64,000 nt of DNA from RYN-230 sp963813975 (GTDB lineage Bacteria > Actinomycetota > Actinomycetes > Streptosporangiales > Streptosporangiaceae): positions 372,001-436,000 of the forward strand of contig CAWFAP010000007.1 in NCBI GenBank assembly GCA_963813975.1. The letters run 5' to 3'. Positions within the stretch are counted from its first letter, which is position 1. The number at the start of each line of letters is the position of its first letter. Shown here in pieces: positions 33,674 through 43,185 of the stretch. The notes beneath the pieces are model-generated. The model made no database searches and had not been told where the DNA came from. It saw only the letters and a program-made list of their open reading frames with translations. Both the position numbers and the translations under genes were made by a program.

Positions 33674-35707
33674 ATGCCAAGAAACGACGAGGTGGCGCGG
33701 CTACTCGGAGCCGACTACGGCGAGGTTCTCTGGGAGCCGGGACCCGAGGTCATCGAGCAGGCCCGGATCACGCAGTACCTGCGCTGGCTGGCCGGGCATC
33801 GTGGCGTCGCCGCCGCTGACTACCAGGATCTCTGGGAGTGGTCGGTCGGCGAGCCGGGCGCGTTCTGGGACTCGCTGTGGGAGTACTTCGGGGTGCTCGG
33901 GCAGCGGGGCGACGGTCCCGCCCTGAGCGGGCAGCTGCCCGACGCCACCTGGTTTCCTGGCGCCACGCTGAACTACGCGCGGAACGCGCTGCGCACGGCC
34001 CGCACCGACCCGGGCCGCGCCGCCATCATCGCCTGTGCCGAGGACACCCCGCCACGGACCCTCACCTACGGCGAGCTGGCCGCCGAGGTCGGCCGGGTCC
34101 GCGGGGCGCTGCGCGCGCTCGGCGTCGGGCCGGGGGACCGGGTGGCCGCGTTCCTGCCGAACATCCCCGCGGCGCTCATCGGACTGCTGGCCACGGCCAG
34201 CCTGGGGGCCATCTGGTCGTCCTGCTCGCCCGATTTCGGCCCGCACAGCGTGATCGACCGGTTCGCGCAGATCTCCCCCACGGTGCTGCTCGCGGTGGGC
34301 GGGTACCGCTACGGCGGCAAGGACTTCAGCCGGGACGAGGCCGTGAGCCAGATCGTCGCCAGGCTGCCCGGGCTGGCTGCCCTGATCACGGTGGACGGGC
34401 CGGACGCCGCGGGCGGGCCGGGACCGGCCACCCGGGCCGCCGCCGACCAGGCCGGGGTGCGGACGCTCAGCTGGCCCGATCTCCCGGCCGCGGCCGGCGA
34501 CGGCCAGCCGGAGTTCGTGGATGTCCCGTTCGACCACCCCCTGTGGGTGCTGTACTCGTCGGGGACCACCGGCCTGCCCAAGGCGATCATGCATGGTCAC
34601 GGCGGCATCGTCCTGGAGCACCTCAAGGCCGTGGGCCTGCAGCAGGATCTCGGTCCGGGCGACGTGTTCTTCTGGTACACCACCACCGGCTGGATGATGT
34701 GGAACTACCTGGCCGGCGGCCTGCTGGCCGGGACGACCGTGGTCCTGTACGACGGGAGCGCCACCCACCCGGGCACCGACGCGCTGTGGCGGCTCGCCGC
34801 GCAGACCGGGGTGACCTACTTCGGGACCGGCGCGCCGTACCTGCTGACCTGCGCCAAAGCCGGGCTGGCCCCGGGCCGCGACCTGGACCTCGCCGCGCTG
34901 CGCGGCATCGGGTCCACCGGCTCCCCGCTCCCGCCGGAGGGCTTCCACTGGGTCTACTCCGGCGTCAGCCAGGACGCGCAGCTCGGCTCGTTCTCCGGCG
35001 GCACCGACGTGTGCACCGGCTTCGTCGGGCCCAGCCCGCTGCTGCCGGTGCGGGCCGGCCTGATCGCCGGCCGGTGCCTGGGGGCCAAGGTGGAAGCGTT
35101 CGACGCCGCCGGGAAGCCGGTCACGGGGGAGGTCGGCGAGCTCGTCATCACCGCACCGATGCCGTCCATGCCGGTTGGCTTCTGGAACGACCCGGGCGGC
35201 GAGAAATACCAGGCCAGCTACTTCGCCGATTATCCTGGGGTATGGCGGCACGGCGACTGGATCACCATGCTGCCGGACGGCGAATGCGTGATCTACGGAC
35301 GCTCGGACGCCACCTTGAACCGGGGTGGTGTGCGGATGGGCACGAGCGAGTTCTACCGGGTGGTGGAACGGCTGCCCGAGATCACCGACAGCCTGGTGGT
35401 GGACACCGGCCAGCTGGGCCGCCCGGGGCGGCTGGTGCTGTACGTGGTGCTCGCCGAGGGGTGCGACCTCGACGACGACCTCATCGGCCAGCTTCGCGGG
35501 GCGCTGCGCAGCGAGCTGTCCCCCCGCCACGTGCCCGACGAGATCCACCAGGTGCCCGGGATCCCGCGGACGCTGTCCGGGAAGAAACTGGAAGTCCCGG
35601 TGCGCAAGATCCTGCTCGGCACGCCGGTCGCGGAGGCGGCCGACCCCGATGCGCTGGCGAATCCCGAGGTACTCGGGCTCTTCGCGCCGCCGGCGGGCTC
35701 CGCGTAG
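33674..35707 (+). CDS. Acetoacetyl-CoA synthetase
   Basis: A 677-aa adenylate-forming ligase of the acetoacetate-CoA ligase group: YQDLWEWSVGEPGAFWDSLWEYFG, the N-terminal lid WFPGATLNYARNAL, ATP motif YSSGTTGLPKAIMHGHGG, and the C-terminal lid ending GKKLEVPVRKIL with the acyl-adenylate Lys. It activates acetoacetate with ATP and CoA, feeding ketone bodies into lipid or leucine metabolism. ATG 33674 is preferred over 33662. Confidence 0.93.
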   Translation: MPRNDEVARLLGADYGEVLWEPGPEVIEQARITQYLRWLAGHRGVAAADYQDLWEWSVGEPGAFWDSLWEYFGVLGQRGDGPALSGQLPDATWFPGATLNYARNALRTARTDPGRAAIIACAEDTPPRTLTYGELAAEVGRVRGALRALGVGPGDRVAAFLPNIPAALIGLLATASLGAIWSSCSPDFGPHSVIDRFAQISPTVLLAVGGYRYGGKDFSRDEAVSQIVARLPGLAALITVDGPDAAGGPGPATRAAADQAGVRTLSWPDLPAAAGDGQPEFVDVPFDHPLWVLYSSGTTGLPKAIMHGHGGIVLEHLKAVGLQQDLGPGDVFFWYTTTGWMMWNYLAGGLLAGTTVVLYDGSATHPGTDALWRLAAQTGVTYFGTGAPYLLTCAKAGLAPGRDLDLAALRGIGSTGSPLPPEGFHWVYSGVSQDAQLGSFSGGTDVCTGFVGPSPLLPVRAGLIAGRCLGAKVEAFDAAGKPVTGEVGELVITAPMPSMPVGFWNDPGGEKYQASYFADYPGVWRHGDWITMLPDGECVIYGRSDATLNRGGVRMGTSEFYRVVERLPEITDSLVVDTGQLGRPGRLVLYVVLAEGCDLDDDLIGQLRGALRSELSPRHVPDEIHQVPGIPRTLSGKKLEVPVRKILLGTPVAEAADPDALANPEVLGLFAPPAGSA

Positions 35708-35764
35708 AGTCGAAGGCTGGCGATGCGCAGCGATCAGGCGATCAACGGTGATTGAGGGAAACGC

Positions 35765-38700
35765 GTGACAACACCACAATGGCGTGGTGCGGCGCCGGTG
35801 AGTGACGGCTCGCCCGCGGACAGGGAAACCGTGCTGGCCGAGGCGGCCAAGGCGGTCAGTGCCGAGGAACTGGCTGACCTCCGGGTCGGTGACCTGCTCT
35901 GCTATCTCCGGGACTACTACCGGCACGTCCCGGTCGAGGACCTGGTCGCGGCCGGACCGGGCCCCGTCGCCGCGGCCGCGCTGGAGCAGGCCCGCCTCGC
36001 CGAGCACCGGCCGCAGGGCCGGGCCCTGGTCCGGGTGCGGCCGGCCGGCTCGCCCGGCGCGTTCGACCCGTCCCGCCGGGTGGTCAACATCATCACCGAC
36101 GACATGCCGTTCCTGGTCGATTCGCTGACCATGGAACTGTCCCGGCACGGCCTGGACAGCGACCACATCCTGCATCCGCAGCTGCTGGTCCGCCGGGACG
36201 TGGCCGGGACACTGCACGATGTGTGCGGGACGCTCGTGAGCCGGGGCGGCGATCACGACGAGATCGCCGAATCCTGGACGCACATCGAGATCAGCGGGCC
36301 GGCCACCGACGGCGCGGCCGGGCACGGCGCGGCCACCCGCGGCTCAGGCGGGCGCAACTCCGCCGCCGAGCTCGAGCAGGATCTGCACCGGGTGCTGCAC
36401 GATGTCCGGGTCGCGGTCGAGGACTACTCGCGGATGCAGGCCAAGGCCACCTGGCTGGCTGACCGGCTGGCCGCGGAAGGCGCCGGGGCCCCGGCCGAGA
36501 CCGTGGCCCTGCTCCGCTGGCTGGCCGACAACCACTTCACCTTCCTCGGCTACCGGGAGTACGATCTGGTCGACGGGCCGGATGGGATGGCGCTGCTCGC
36601 GCTGCCCGGCACCGGCCTGGGGATCCTGCGGCACGACAAGCGGGGCTCCACCTCCTTCGCCGCGCTGCCCCCCGAGGTGCGGGCCCGGGCCCGGGACCGG
36701 CAGCGCCTCATCCTGACCAAGGCGAACTCCCGGTCCACCGTGCACCGCCCCAGTTACCTGGACTACATCGCGGTCAAGCGGGTCAACGACGCGGGCGAGG
36801 TGATCGGCGAGCACCGCTTCCTCGGGCTGTTCACCCACGCCGCGTACCACGAGAGCATCACCCGCGTCCCGGTGCTGCGGCGCAAGCTGGCCAGCGTGCT
36901 GGAGGCGGCCGGGATGACCCCGAACAGCCACGACGGCCAGGACCTGACCGAGATCCTGGAGGGGTACCCGCGCGAGGAGCTCTTCCAGATCTCCGTGCCC
37001 GAGCTGACCCCGATCGCGCTGGGCGTGCTGGCCCTGCGGGAACGCCGGCAGACCCGCCTGTTCCTGCGCCGGGACATCTACGGCCGGTACATGTCCTGCC
37101 TGGTGTACCTGCCGCGGGACCGTTACACCACCGCGGTGCGGCTCCGCGCCCAGGAGATCCTGCGCGAGGCGTTCCACGGCGCGGCCGTGGAATACAGCGC
37201 GACCGTCGGCGACTCCGCGCTGGCCCGGCTGCACGTGGTGGTGCGGGCCGAGCGCGGCCAGCGGCTGCCCCAGGTGGATACCGCGGAACTCGAGGCCAAG
37301 CTGGCCGCCGCGGTGCGCTCCTGGGATGAGGACCTCGCCGCCGAGGCCCTGGCCCGGCTGGGCGAGGCCCAGGCCGGGGAACTGCTCGCCCACTGGGCGG
37401 ACGCCATCCCGGGCACCTACAAGGCCGACGTGCCCGCGGCCTACGCGGTGAGCGACCTGACCCGGGTGCGCGGCATGCTCGAGTCCGGCACGCCGGTGGC
37501 CTTCGACCTGTGGGAGGCCGAGGGATTTTCCGGCGGGAAACCCGCGGAAGACCCGGGGCCCGGCCCGGAGGACCGGCCGCGCGTCTGGCGGCTGACGATC
37601 TACCGGACCGGATCGCCGGTCACCCTCACCGATGTGCTGCCCCGGCTGCACCACCTGGGGGTGGAGGTGGTGGACGAGCACCCGTACGAGTTCTCCGGTC
37701 CCGGGATCCCCACCCCGTTCTGGATCTACGACTTCGGGCTGCGGCCCCGCGGCGCCCGGCCTGACTCAGCCACCCGCGCGGCCGCCGCGCGGGCCGCGGC
37801 GCCGGCCGGTTCCCCGGCCGGGCAGGCGCCCTCGTCCGGGCCGCCTCATCCGGGCCCGGTGAAAGGCCTGGTCGAGGACACGCTGGACGCGCTGTGGCGC
37901 GGGCAGATCGAGGACGACGGGTTCAACGCCCTGGTGCTGGACGCCCACCTGAGCTGGCGCCAGATCATGGTGCTGCGCGCCTACGCCAAGTACCTGCGGC
38001 AGGCCGGCACCCGGTTCAGCCAGGCCTACATCGAGCGCGTGCTGCGTTCCAACACCACGGTGACCCGGCTGCTGGTCCGGCTGTTCGAGTCCCGGTTCGA
38101 CCCTGGCCGGCAGGCCGGGCAGGCGGAACGCAGCGAGGCCATCACCGAGGAGATCCGCGGCGAGCTCGACGACGTGGCCGTTCTCGATCACGACCGGGTA
38201 CTGCGCGCCTACCTGAGCCTGATCCTGGCCACCCTGCGGACGAACTACTTCGCCGACCAGGCGGCCGGGCACGTGCCCGGCGCCGGCCTGGGACAGGTTC
38301 CGTACCTGGTGGTCAAGCTGGACGCCGCGGCCGTGCCCGACCTGCCCGCGCCCCGCCCGAAGTTCGAGCTGTTCGTCTACTCGCCGCGGCTGGAAGCGGT
38401 GCACCTGAGGTTCGGCGCGGTGGCCCGGGGCGGGCTGCGCTGGTCGGACCGCAGCGAGGATTTCCGCACCGAGATCCTCGGGCTGGCCAAGGCCCAGGAG
38501 GTGAAGAACTCCGTCATCGTGCCGTCCGGCAGCAAAGGCGGCTTCGTCTGCAAGCGGCTGCCCGACGCCGCGGACCGGGACGCCTACCAGGCCGAGGTGC
38601 TGGACTGCTACCGGACCTTCATCAGCGCCATGCTGGAGGTCACCGACAACCTGCAGGCGGGCCGGGTCGTGCCGCCGCCCGGGGTGGTCAGGTACGACGG

Positions 38701-40846
38701 GGACGACCCCTACCTGGTGGTCGCGGCGGACAAGGGCACCGCGACGTTCTCCGACACCGCCAACGAGATCGCGCAGAGTTACGGGTACTGGCTGGGCGAC
38801 GCGTTCGCCTCCGGCGGGTCCGAGGGCTATGACCACAAGAAGATGGCCATCACCGCCCGCGGCGCGTGGGAGTCGGTGAAGTTCCACTTCGCCACGCTGG
38901 ACCTGGACGTCGGCACCACGGACTTCACGGTCGCCGGGATCGGGGACATGTCCGGTGACGTCTTCGGCAACGGCATGCTGCTCTCCGAGCACATCAGGCT
39001 GGTGGCGGCGTTCGACCACCGGCACATCTTCATCGACCCGTCGCCCGACCCGGCGGGCAGCTTCGCCGAACGGCGGCGGCTCTTCGATCTGCCCCGCTCG
39101 TCCTGGGCCGACTACGACCCGGCCGTTATCTCACCCGGCGGCGGCGTGTGGTCCCGCGCCGTGAAGTCCATCCCGGTTTCCTCGGCGGCCGCCGAGGCGC
39201 TCGGCCTGGACCGCGACGTGCACGCGCTCTCCCCGGACCAGCTGATCTCCGCGATCCTCGCCGCCCCGGTGGACCTGCTGTGGAACGGCGGGGTCGGCAC
39301 GTACGTGAAGGCCAGCACCCAGACGCACGCCGACGCCGGGGACCGGGCCAACGACGCGGTCCGGGTCGACGCCACCGCGCTGCGGGCCAGGGTGATCGCG
39401 GAGGGCGGCAACCTGGGCCTGACCCAGGCGGCCCGGATCGAGTTCGCCCTGGCGGGCGGCCTGATCAACACCGATTTCATCGACAACTCCGCCGGGGTGG
39501 ACACCTCCGACCACGAGGTGAACATCAAGATCCTGCTGGCCGACAGCGTCAGCCGCGGCGAGCTGGGCGCCGCGCAGCGCAACCAGCTGCTCCAGGAGAT
39601 GACCGACGAAGTCGCGGCGCTGGTGCTGCGGCACAACTACCACCAGAACCGCGCCCTGGCCTCGTCCCGGTCCCAGGCGGCGCAGATGCTGCACGTGCAC
39701 AGCCGGATGATGCGGAAGATGGCGCGGGACGGGCGGCTCCGGCGAAGCCTGGAGGTCCTGCCGGGGGACAAGGAGGTCGCCGAGCGCCGGTCGGCGGGCC
39801 TGGGCCTGACCGGGCCCGAGTTCGCCGTCCTGCTGGCCCAGGTCAAGATCGCGGCCGAGAAGGAGATGCTGGCCTCGGCGCTGCCTGACGACCCTTACCT
39901 GCAGTCGGTGCTCACCGCCTACTTCCCGGAGCCGCTGCGCGAGTCGTTCGCGGACCAGATGCGCACCCACCCGCTGCGCCGGGAGATCATCACTACCGAG
40001 GTCGTCAACGACATGGTGGACCGCTCCGGGACGACCTTCCTGTTCCGGATGAACGAGGAAACCGGGGCGTCGGTGCCCGATATCACCTGCGCCTGGCTGG
40101 TCGCCCGCCGGGTGTTCGACCTGGCCGGCTTCTCGGCCCAGGTGGAGGCGCTGGACGGCCAGGTGGACGTGGCCACGCAGCTGGCGCTGCTGCTGGAGGG
40201 GCACAAGCTCGCCGAGCGGGCCACGCGGTGGCTGCTCTACAATCGCAGGCCGCCGTTCGATATCGCCGAAACCATCGACTTCTTCTCCGGCGGGGTGCTG
40301 ACCGTCTCGTCGGGGCTGCCCAAGCTGCTCACCGGCCGGGACCGGTCGGGTTTTGACGAGCGGCTGGAATCCTTCACCGCCCAGGGCGTGCCCGCGGACC
40401 TCGCCGAGCGGGTGGCGGCCATGGTTCCCGCCTACTCAGCCTTCGACCTGGTCGAGATGGCCGCCGCGACCGGCCGCAGCGTGGAGGAGACCGCCGAGGT
40501 CTACTTCGACCTGGGTGAGCGGCTGCAGATCACCCGGCTGCGGGACCGGATCACCGCGCTGCCGCGCGATGACCGGTGGAACACGATGGCGCGCGCCGCG
40601 ATCCGCGACGACCTGTACGCGGCCCACGCGGCCATCACCCGGGACGTCCTCCAGGTGACCGGCCCGGGCAGCCCCGAGGAGCGCCTCGCCGACTGGGCCC
40701 GGCACAACGAGTCGGCCGTCCAGCGCGCCGGGCAGACCCTGACCGAAATCTGGGAGAGCGACCGGTTCACTGTCGCGATGCTGTCGGTGGCAGTGCGTGC
40801 AATTCGTACTCTGGTGGACGCCAGTTCGCTGCCCGAGCATCCCTGA
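35765..40846 (+). CDS. gdh: NAD-specific glutamate dehydrogenase, large (180-kDa) class
   Basis: A 1693-aa protein of the L_180 class. The long N-terminal regulatory region (MPFLVDSLTMELSRHGLD, FTFLGYREYDLVDG, RRDIYGRYMSCLVYLPRDRYTT) is typical. The catalytic region has RGGLRWSDRSEDFRTEILGLAKAQEVKNSVIVPSGSKGGFVCK with the substrate-binding Lys, followed by GIGDMSGDVFGNGML and NAD-binding AEGGNLGLTQAARIE. It deaminates glutamate to 2-oxoglutarate for catabolism and works downstream of PruA. GTG start after GAGGGA. A roughly 35-residue Ala/Pro linker interrupts the centre. Confidence 0.96.
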   Translation: MTTPQWRGAAPVSDGSPADRETVLAEAAKAVSAEELADLRVGDLLCYLRDYYRHVPVEDLVAAGPGPVAAAALEQARLAEHRPQGRALVRVRPAGSPGAFDPSRRVVNIITDDMPFLVDSLTMELSRHGLDSDHILHPQLLVRRDVAGTLHDVCGTLVSRGGDHDEIAESWTHIEISGPATDGAAGHGAATRGSGGRNSAAELEQDLHRVLHDVRVAVEDYSRMQAKATWLADRLAAEGAGAPAETVALLRWLADNHFTFLGYREYDLVDGPDGMALLALPGTGLGILRHDKRGSTSFAALPPEVRARARDRQRLILTKANSRSTVHRPSYLDYIAVKRVNDAGEVIGEHRFLGLFTHAAYHESITRVPVLRRKLASVLEAAGMTPNSHDGQDLTEILEGYPREELFQISVPELTPIALGVLALRERRQTRLFLRRDIYGRYMSCLVYLPRDRYTTAVRLRAQEILREAFHGAAVEYSATVGDSALARLHVVVRAERGQRLPQVDTAELEAKLAAAVRSWDEDLAAEALARLGEAQAGELLAHWADAIPGTYKADVPAAYAVSDLTRVRGMLESGTPVAFDLWEAEGFSGGKPAEDPGPGPEDRPRVWRLTIYRTGSPVTLTDVLPRLHHLGVEVVDEHPYEFSGPGIPTPFWIYDFGLRPRGARPDSATRAAAARAAAPAGSPAGQAPSSGPPHPGPVKGLVEDTLDALWRGQIEDDGFNALVLDAHLSWRQIMVLRAYAKYLRQAGTRFSQAYIERVLRSNTTVTRLLVRLFESRFDPGRQAGQAERSEAITEEIRGELDDVAVLDHDRVLRAYLSLILATLRTNYFADQAAGHVPGAGLGQVPYLVVKLDAAAVPDLPAPRPKFELFVYSPRLEAVHLRFGAVARGGLRWSDRSEDFRTEILGLAKAQEVKNSVIVPSGSKGGFVCKRLPDAADRDAYQAEVLDCYRTFISAMLEVTDNLQAGRVVPPPGVVRYDGDDPYLVVAADKGTATFSDTANEIAQSYGYWLGDAFASGGSEGYDHKKMAITARGAWESVKFHFATLDLDVGTTDFTVAGIGDMSGDVFGNGMLLSEHIRLVAAFDHRHIFIDPSPDPAGSFAERRRLFDLPRSSWADYDPAVISPGGGVWSRAVKSIPVSSAAAEALGLDRDVHALSPDQLISAILAAPVDLLWNGGVGTYVKASTQTHADAGDRANDAVRVDATALRARVIAEGGNLGLTQAARIEFALAGGLINTDFIDNSAGVDTSDHEVNIKILLADSVSRGELGAAQRNQLLQEMTDEVAALVLRHNYHQNRALASSRSQAAQMLHVHSRMMRKMARDGRLRRSLEVLPGDKEVAERRSAGLGLTGPEFAVLLAQVKIAAEKEMLASALPDDPYLQSVLTAYFPEPLRESFADQMRTHPLRREIITTEVVNDMVDRSGTTFLFRMNEETGASVPDITCAWLVARRVFDLAGFSAQVEALDGQVDVATQLALLLEGHKLAERATRWLLYNRRPPFDIAETIDFFSGGVLTVSSGLPKLLTGRDRSGFDERLESFTAQGVPADLAERVAAMVPAYSAFDLVEMAAATGRSVEETAEVYFDLGERLQITRLRDRITALPRDDRWNTMARAAIRDDLYAAHAAITRDVLQVTGPGSPEERLADWARHNESAVQRAGQTLTEIWESDRFTVAMLSVAVRAIRTLVDASSLPEHP

Positions 40847-40928
40847 TTTCGCATTGAGCGTAGATCCGGACCCGCCGTTGGCGGGCGATCGTCCTTTCGA
40901 ATGCCCGCGCTCGCGTAGGCTTTCCTGC

Positions 40929-42041
40929 ATGGCAGGTACCGATCCCGCAAATGAACTCTCGGAACTGTCGTCAACCCTCACCAGCGTGGAGTCCGTTCTC
41001 GATCCGGAGGCCATGCGGGGCGAAGCAGACAACCTGAGGGAGCGCGCGGCCGACCCGGGACTCTGGAGCGACCAGGAGAGGGGGCAGGCGGTCACCCGCC
41101 GGCTGTCCTACCTCGAGGGGGAACTGGGCCGGCTGGCCGGCCTGCGCCGCCGGCTCGACGACACCCGGGTGCTGTTCGAGCTGGCTGAGCAGCACCACGA
41201 CGAGCCCACCCGTGAGGAGGCGACCCGTGATCTCGCGGCCCTCCGCCGGGAGATCGACCTGCTCGAGGTCCGGACCCTGCTGTCCGGCGAGTACGACTCC
41301 CGCGAGGCGCTGATCACGATCAACGCCCAGGCCGGCGGGGCGGACGCGGCCGACTGGGCCGAGGGGCTGCGGCGCATCTACCTCCGCTGGGCCGAGCGGC
41401 ACGGGTACGCCAGCGAGGTCTACGACACCTCCTACGCGGAAGAGGCGGGCATCAAGTCCACCACGTTCGCGATCAAGGCGCCCTACGCGTACGGCACACT
41501 GCGCGGTGAGCACGGCACGCACCGGATGGTGCGCATCTCCAAGTACGACAACCAGGGTCGCAGGCAGACCTCGTTCGCCGGGGTGGACGTGATCCCGGTG
41601 GTGGAGCAGGCCGACCACATCGAGATCCCCGATGACGACATCCGGGTCGATGTGTACCGTTCCAGCGGGCCAGGCGGCCAGGGAGTGAACACTACCGACT
41701 CGGCGGTCCGGCTCACCCACCTGCCGACCGGGATCGTGGTCTCCTGCCAGAACGAGCGCAGCCAAATCCAGAACCGGGCCAGCGCCATGGCCGTGCTCCA
41801 GGCCAAGCTGCTGGAGCGCAAGCGTGCCGAGCAGGCGGCTAAGATGGCCGAGCTGCGTGGTGACTCTTCAGGCAGCTGGGGCACCCAGATCCGAAACTAT
41901 GTGCTGCACCCGTACCAGAACGTCAAGGACCTGCGCACCGGGCTGGAGACGGGGAACACCGCCGCGGTCATGGACGGCGAGATCGACGACTTCATCGAGG
42001 CTGAGATCCGCTGGCTGCGCAAGCAGCCCACCGAGGCGTAA
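40929..42041 (+). CDS. prfB: Peptide chain release factor 2, with SKY in place of SPF
   Basis: A 370-aa class I release factor. The GGQ motif (SSGPGGQGVNTTDSAVRLTHLPTGIVVSCQNERSQ) is intact, so peptidyl-tRNA hydrolysis should work. The stop-codon recognition region reads HRMVRISKYDNQGRRQTSFAG, whereas RF2 proteins from enteric bacteria, mycobacteria and streptomycetes have ISPFD; the tripeptide SPF that reads UGA/UAA is therefore SKY. There is no programmed frameshift near the N-terminus, as expected in actinobacteria. ATG 40929 gives the normal N-terminus. It starts the prfB-ftsEX-smpB synteny block. Confidence 0.95.
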   Translation: MAGTDPANELSELSSTLTSVESVLDPEAMRGEADNLRERAADPGLWSDQERGQAVTRRLSYLEGELGRLAGLRRRLDDTRVLFELAEQHHDEPTREEATRDLAALRREIDLLEVRTLLSGEYDSREALITINAQAGGADAADWAEGLRRIYLRWAERHGYASEVYDTSYAEEAGIKSTTFAIKAPYAYGTLRGEHGTHRMVRISKYDNQGRRQTSFAGVDVIPVVEQADHIEIPDDDIRVDVYRSSGPGGQGVNTTDSAVRLTHLPTGIVVSCQNERSQIQNRASAMAVLQAKLLERKRAEQAAKMAELRGDSSGSWGTQIRNYVLHPYQNVKDLRTGLETGNTAAVMDGEIDDFIEAEIRWLRKQPTEA

Positions 42042-42051
42042 TCCCCCGGGC

Positions 42052-42234
42052 CTAGTGGGCCACCTGCAGCATGACGGCCAGCGCCAGCGCGGCCAGCAGC
42101 AGCGTGACGATCACGGGCAGGCTCAGGCCGCCGGAGTGATGGTGCATCTGGGCCCGCGCCGACTGGCAGGCAGGGCACCGTGCCTCGACCACCGGCCCCG
42201 CGCAGCTGGCGCAGATCAGGTCTTCGCAACTCAT
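42052..42234 (-). CDS. Small zinc-ribbon membrane protein
   Basis: A 60-aa protein starting MSCEDLICASCAGPVVEARCPACQSARAQ: two pairs of cysteines form a zinc ribbon. It is followed by a membrane helix (GLSLPVIVTLLLAALALAVML). GGGAGGG precedes the ATG at 42234. It is tucked, on the opposite strand, between prfB and ftsE. Function is unknown. Confidence 0.7.
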   Translation of the reverse strand: MSCEDLICASCAGPVVEARCPACQSARAQMHHHSGGLSLPVIVTLLLAALALAVMLQVAH

Positions 42235-42412
42235 CTGGGTCCCTCCCTCAGCAGGCACCGGTGTCACTTCCGCGGTGTTGGACGTTCGGAGCCAGTTTCC
42301 CCCCTAGACTGGCCCCTGGCCAAACCGGACAGTCCGCCAGAGCCGGGAGGGCCGAACGGTGGCCGGTTTCCGGCTGCGGCGTCCGCATTCTGTCGAGCGT
42401 TGTGATGGGCCT

Positions 42413-43102
42413 GTGATCCACTTCGATAACGTCACTAAGGCGTACCCGAACCAGAGCCGCCCGGCTCTGGAGAACGTCACGATCGACGTCGAGAAGGGTG
42501 AGTTCGTCTTCCTGGTCGGGCCCTCCGGCTCGGGTAAGTCGACGTTCCTGCGGCTGATCCTCAAGGAGGAGAGGCCGACCGACGGCAAGATTCACGTCGC
42601 CGGCAAGGATCTCGCCCGCCTCACCAACTGGAAGGTCCCGTATCTGCGCCGCAGGATCGGCTGCGTGTTCCAGGACTTCCGGCTGCTGCCCAACAAGAAC
42701 GTCTACCAGAACGTGGCTTTCGCCCTTCAGGTCATCGGCAAGCCCCGGCGGTTCATCCGTAAGGTTGTCCCCGAGGTTGTGGACCTGGTCGGGCTGGAAG
42801 GCAAGCACGAAAGAATGCCCGATGAGCTGTCCGGTGGCGAGCAGCAGCGGGTGGCGATGGCCCGGGCGTTCGTGAACCGGCCGATGATCCTGCTGGCCGA
42901 CGAGCCCACGGGGAACATCGACCCGGCCACCTCCATCGGGATCATGAAGGTGCTCGACCGGATCAACCGGACCGGGACCACCGTCGTCATGGCCACGCAC
43001 GATGCGGCGATCGTGGACTCCATGCGCAAGCGCGTCATCGAGCTCGAGTACGGGAAAGTTGTGCGCGACCAGTCTCGCGGGGTGTACGGCCAGGCGTACT
43101 GA
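42413..43102 (+). CDS. ftsE: Cell-division ATP-binding protein FtsE
   Basis: A 229-aa ABC ATPase: Walker A GPSGSGKST (residues 37-45), Q-loop FQDFRLLPNKNVYQNVAF, which is characteristic of FtsE, signature LSGGEQQRVAMARA and Walker B LLADEPTGNID. With FtsX it forms the complex that activates peptidoglycan hydrolases at the septum. GTG start at 42413. It is followed by ftsX after 83 bases. Confidence 0.96.
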   Translation: MIHFDNVTKAYPNQSRPALENVTIDVEKGEFVFLVGPSGSGKSTFLRLILKEERPTDGKIHVAGKDLARLTNWKVPYLRRRIGCVFQDFRLLPNKNVYQNVAFALQVIGKPRRFIRKVVPEVVDLVGLEGKHERMPDELSGGEQQRVAMARAFVNRPMILLADEPTGNIDPATSIGIMKVLDRINRTGTTVVMATHDAAIVDSMRKRVIELEYGKVVRDQSRGVYGQAY

Positions 43103-43185
43103 CTAGCTCAGCGACCCATCCTGGGCTGCTGACGGGGGCTTGGGCGGTACCAGATACCGAGGAATTACCGAGGGATCAAGCGACC

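Noticed and set aside
33701..36325. 874-codon open frame on the minus strand
   Set aside because: It is the antisense shadow of the acetoacetyl-CoA synthetase and glutamate dehydrogenase genes; it matches no family and crosses two real genes.
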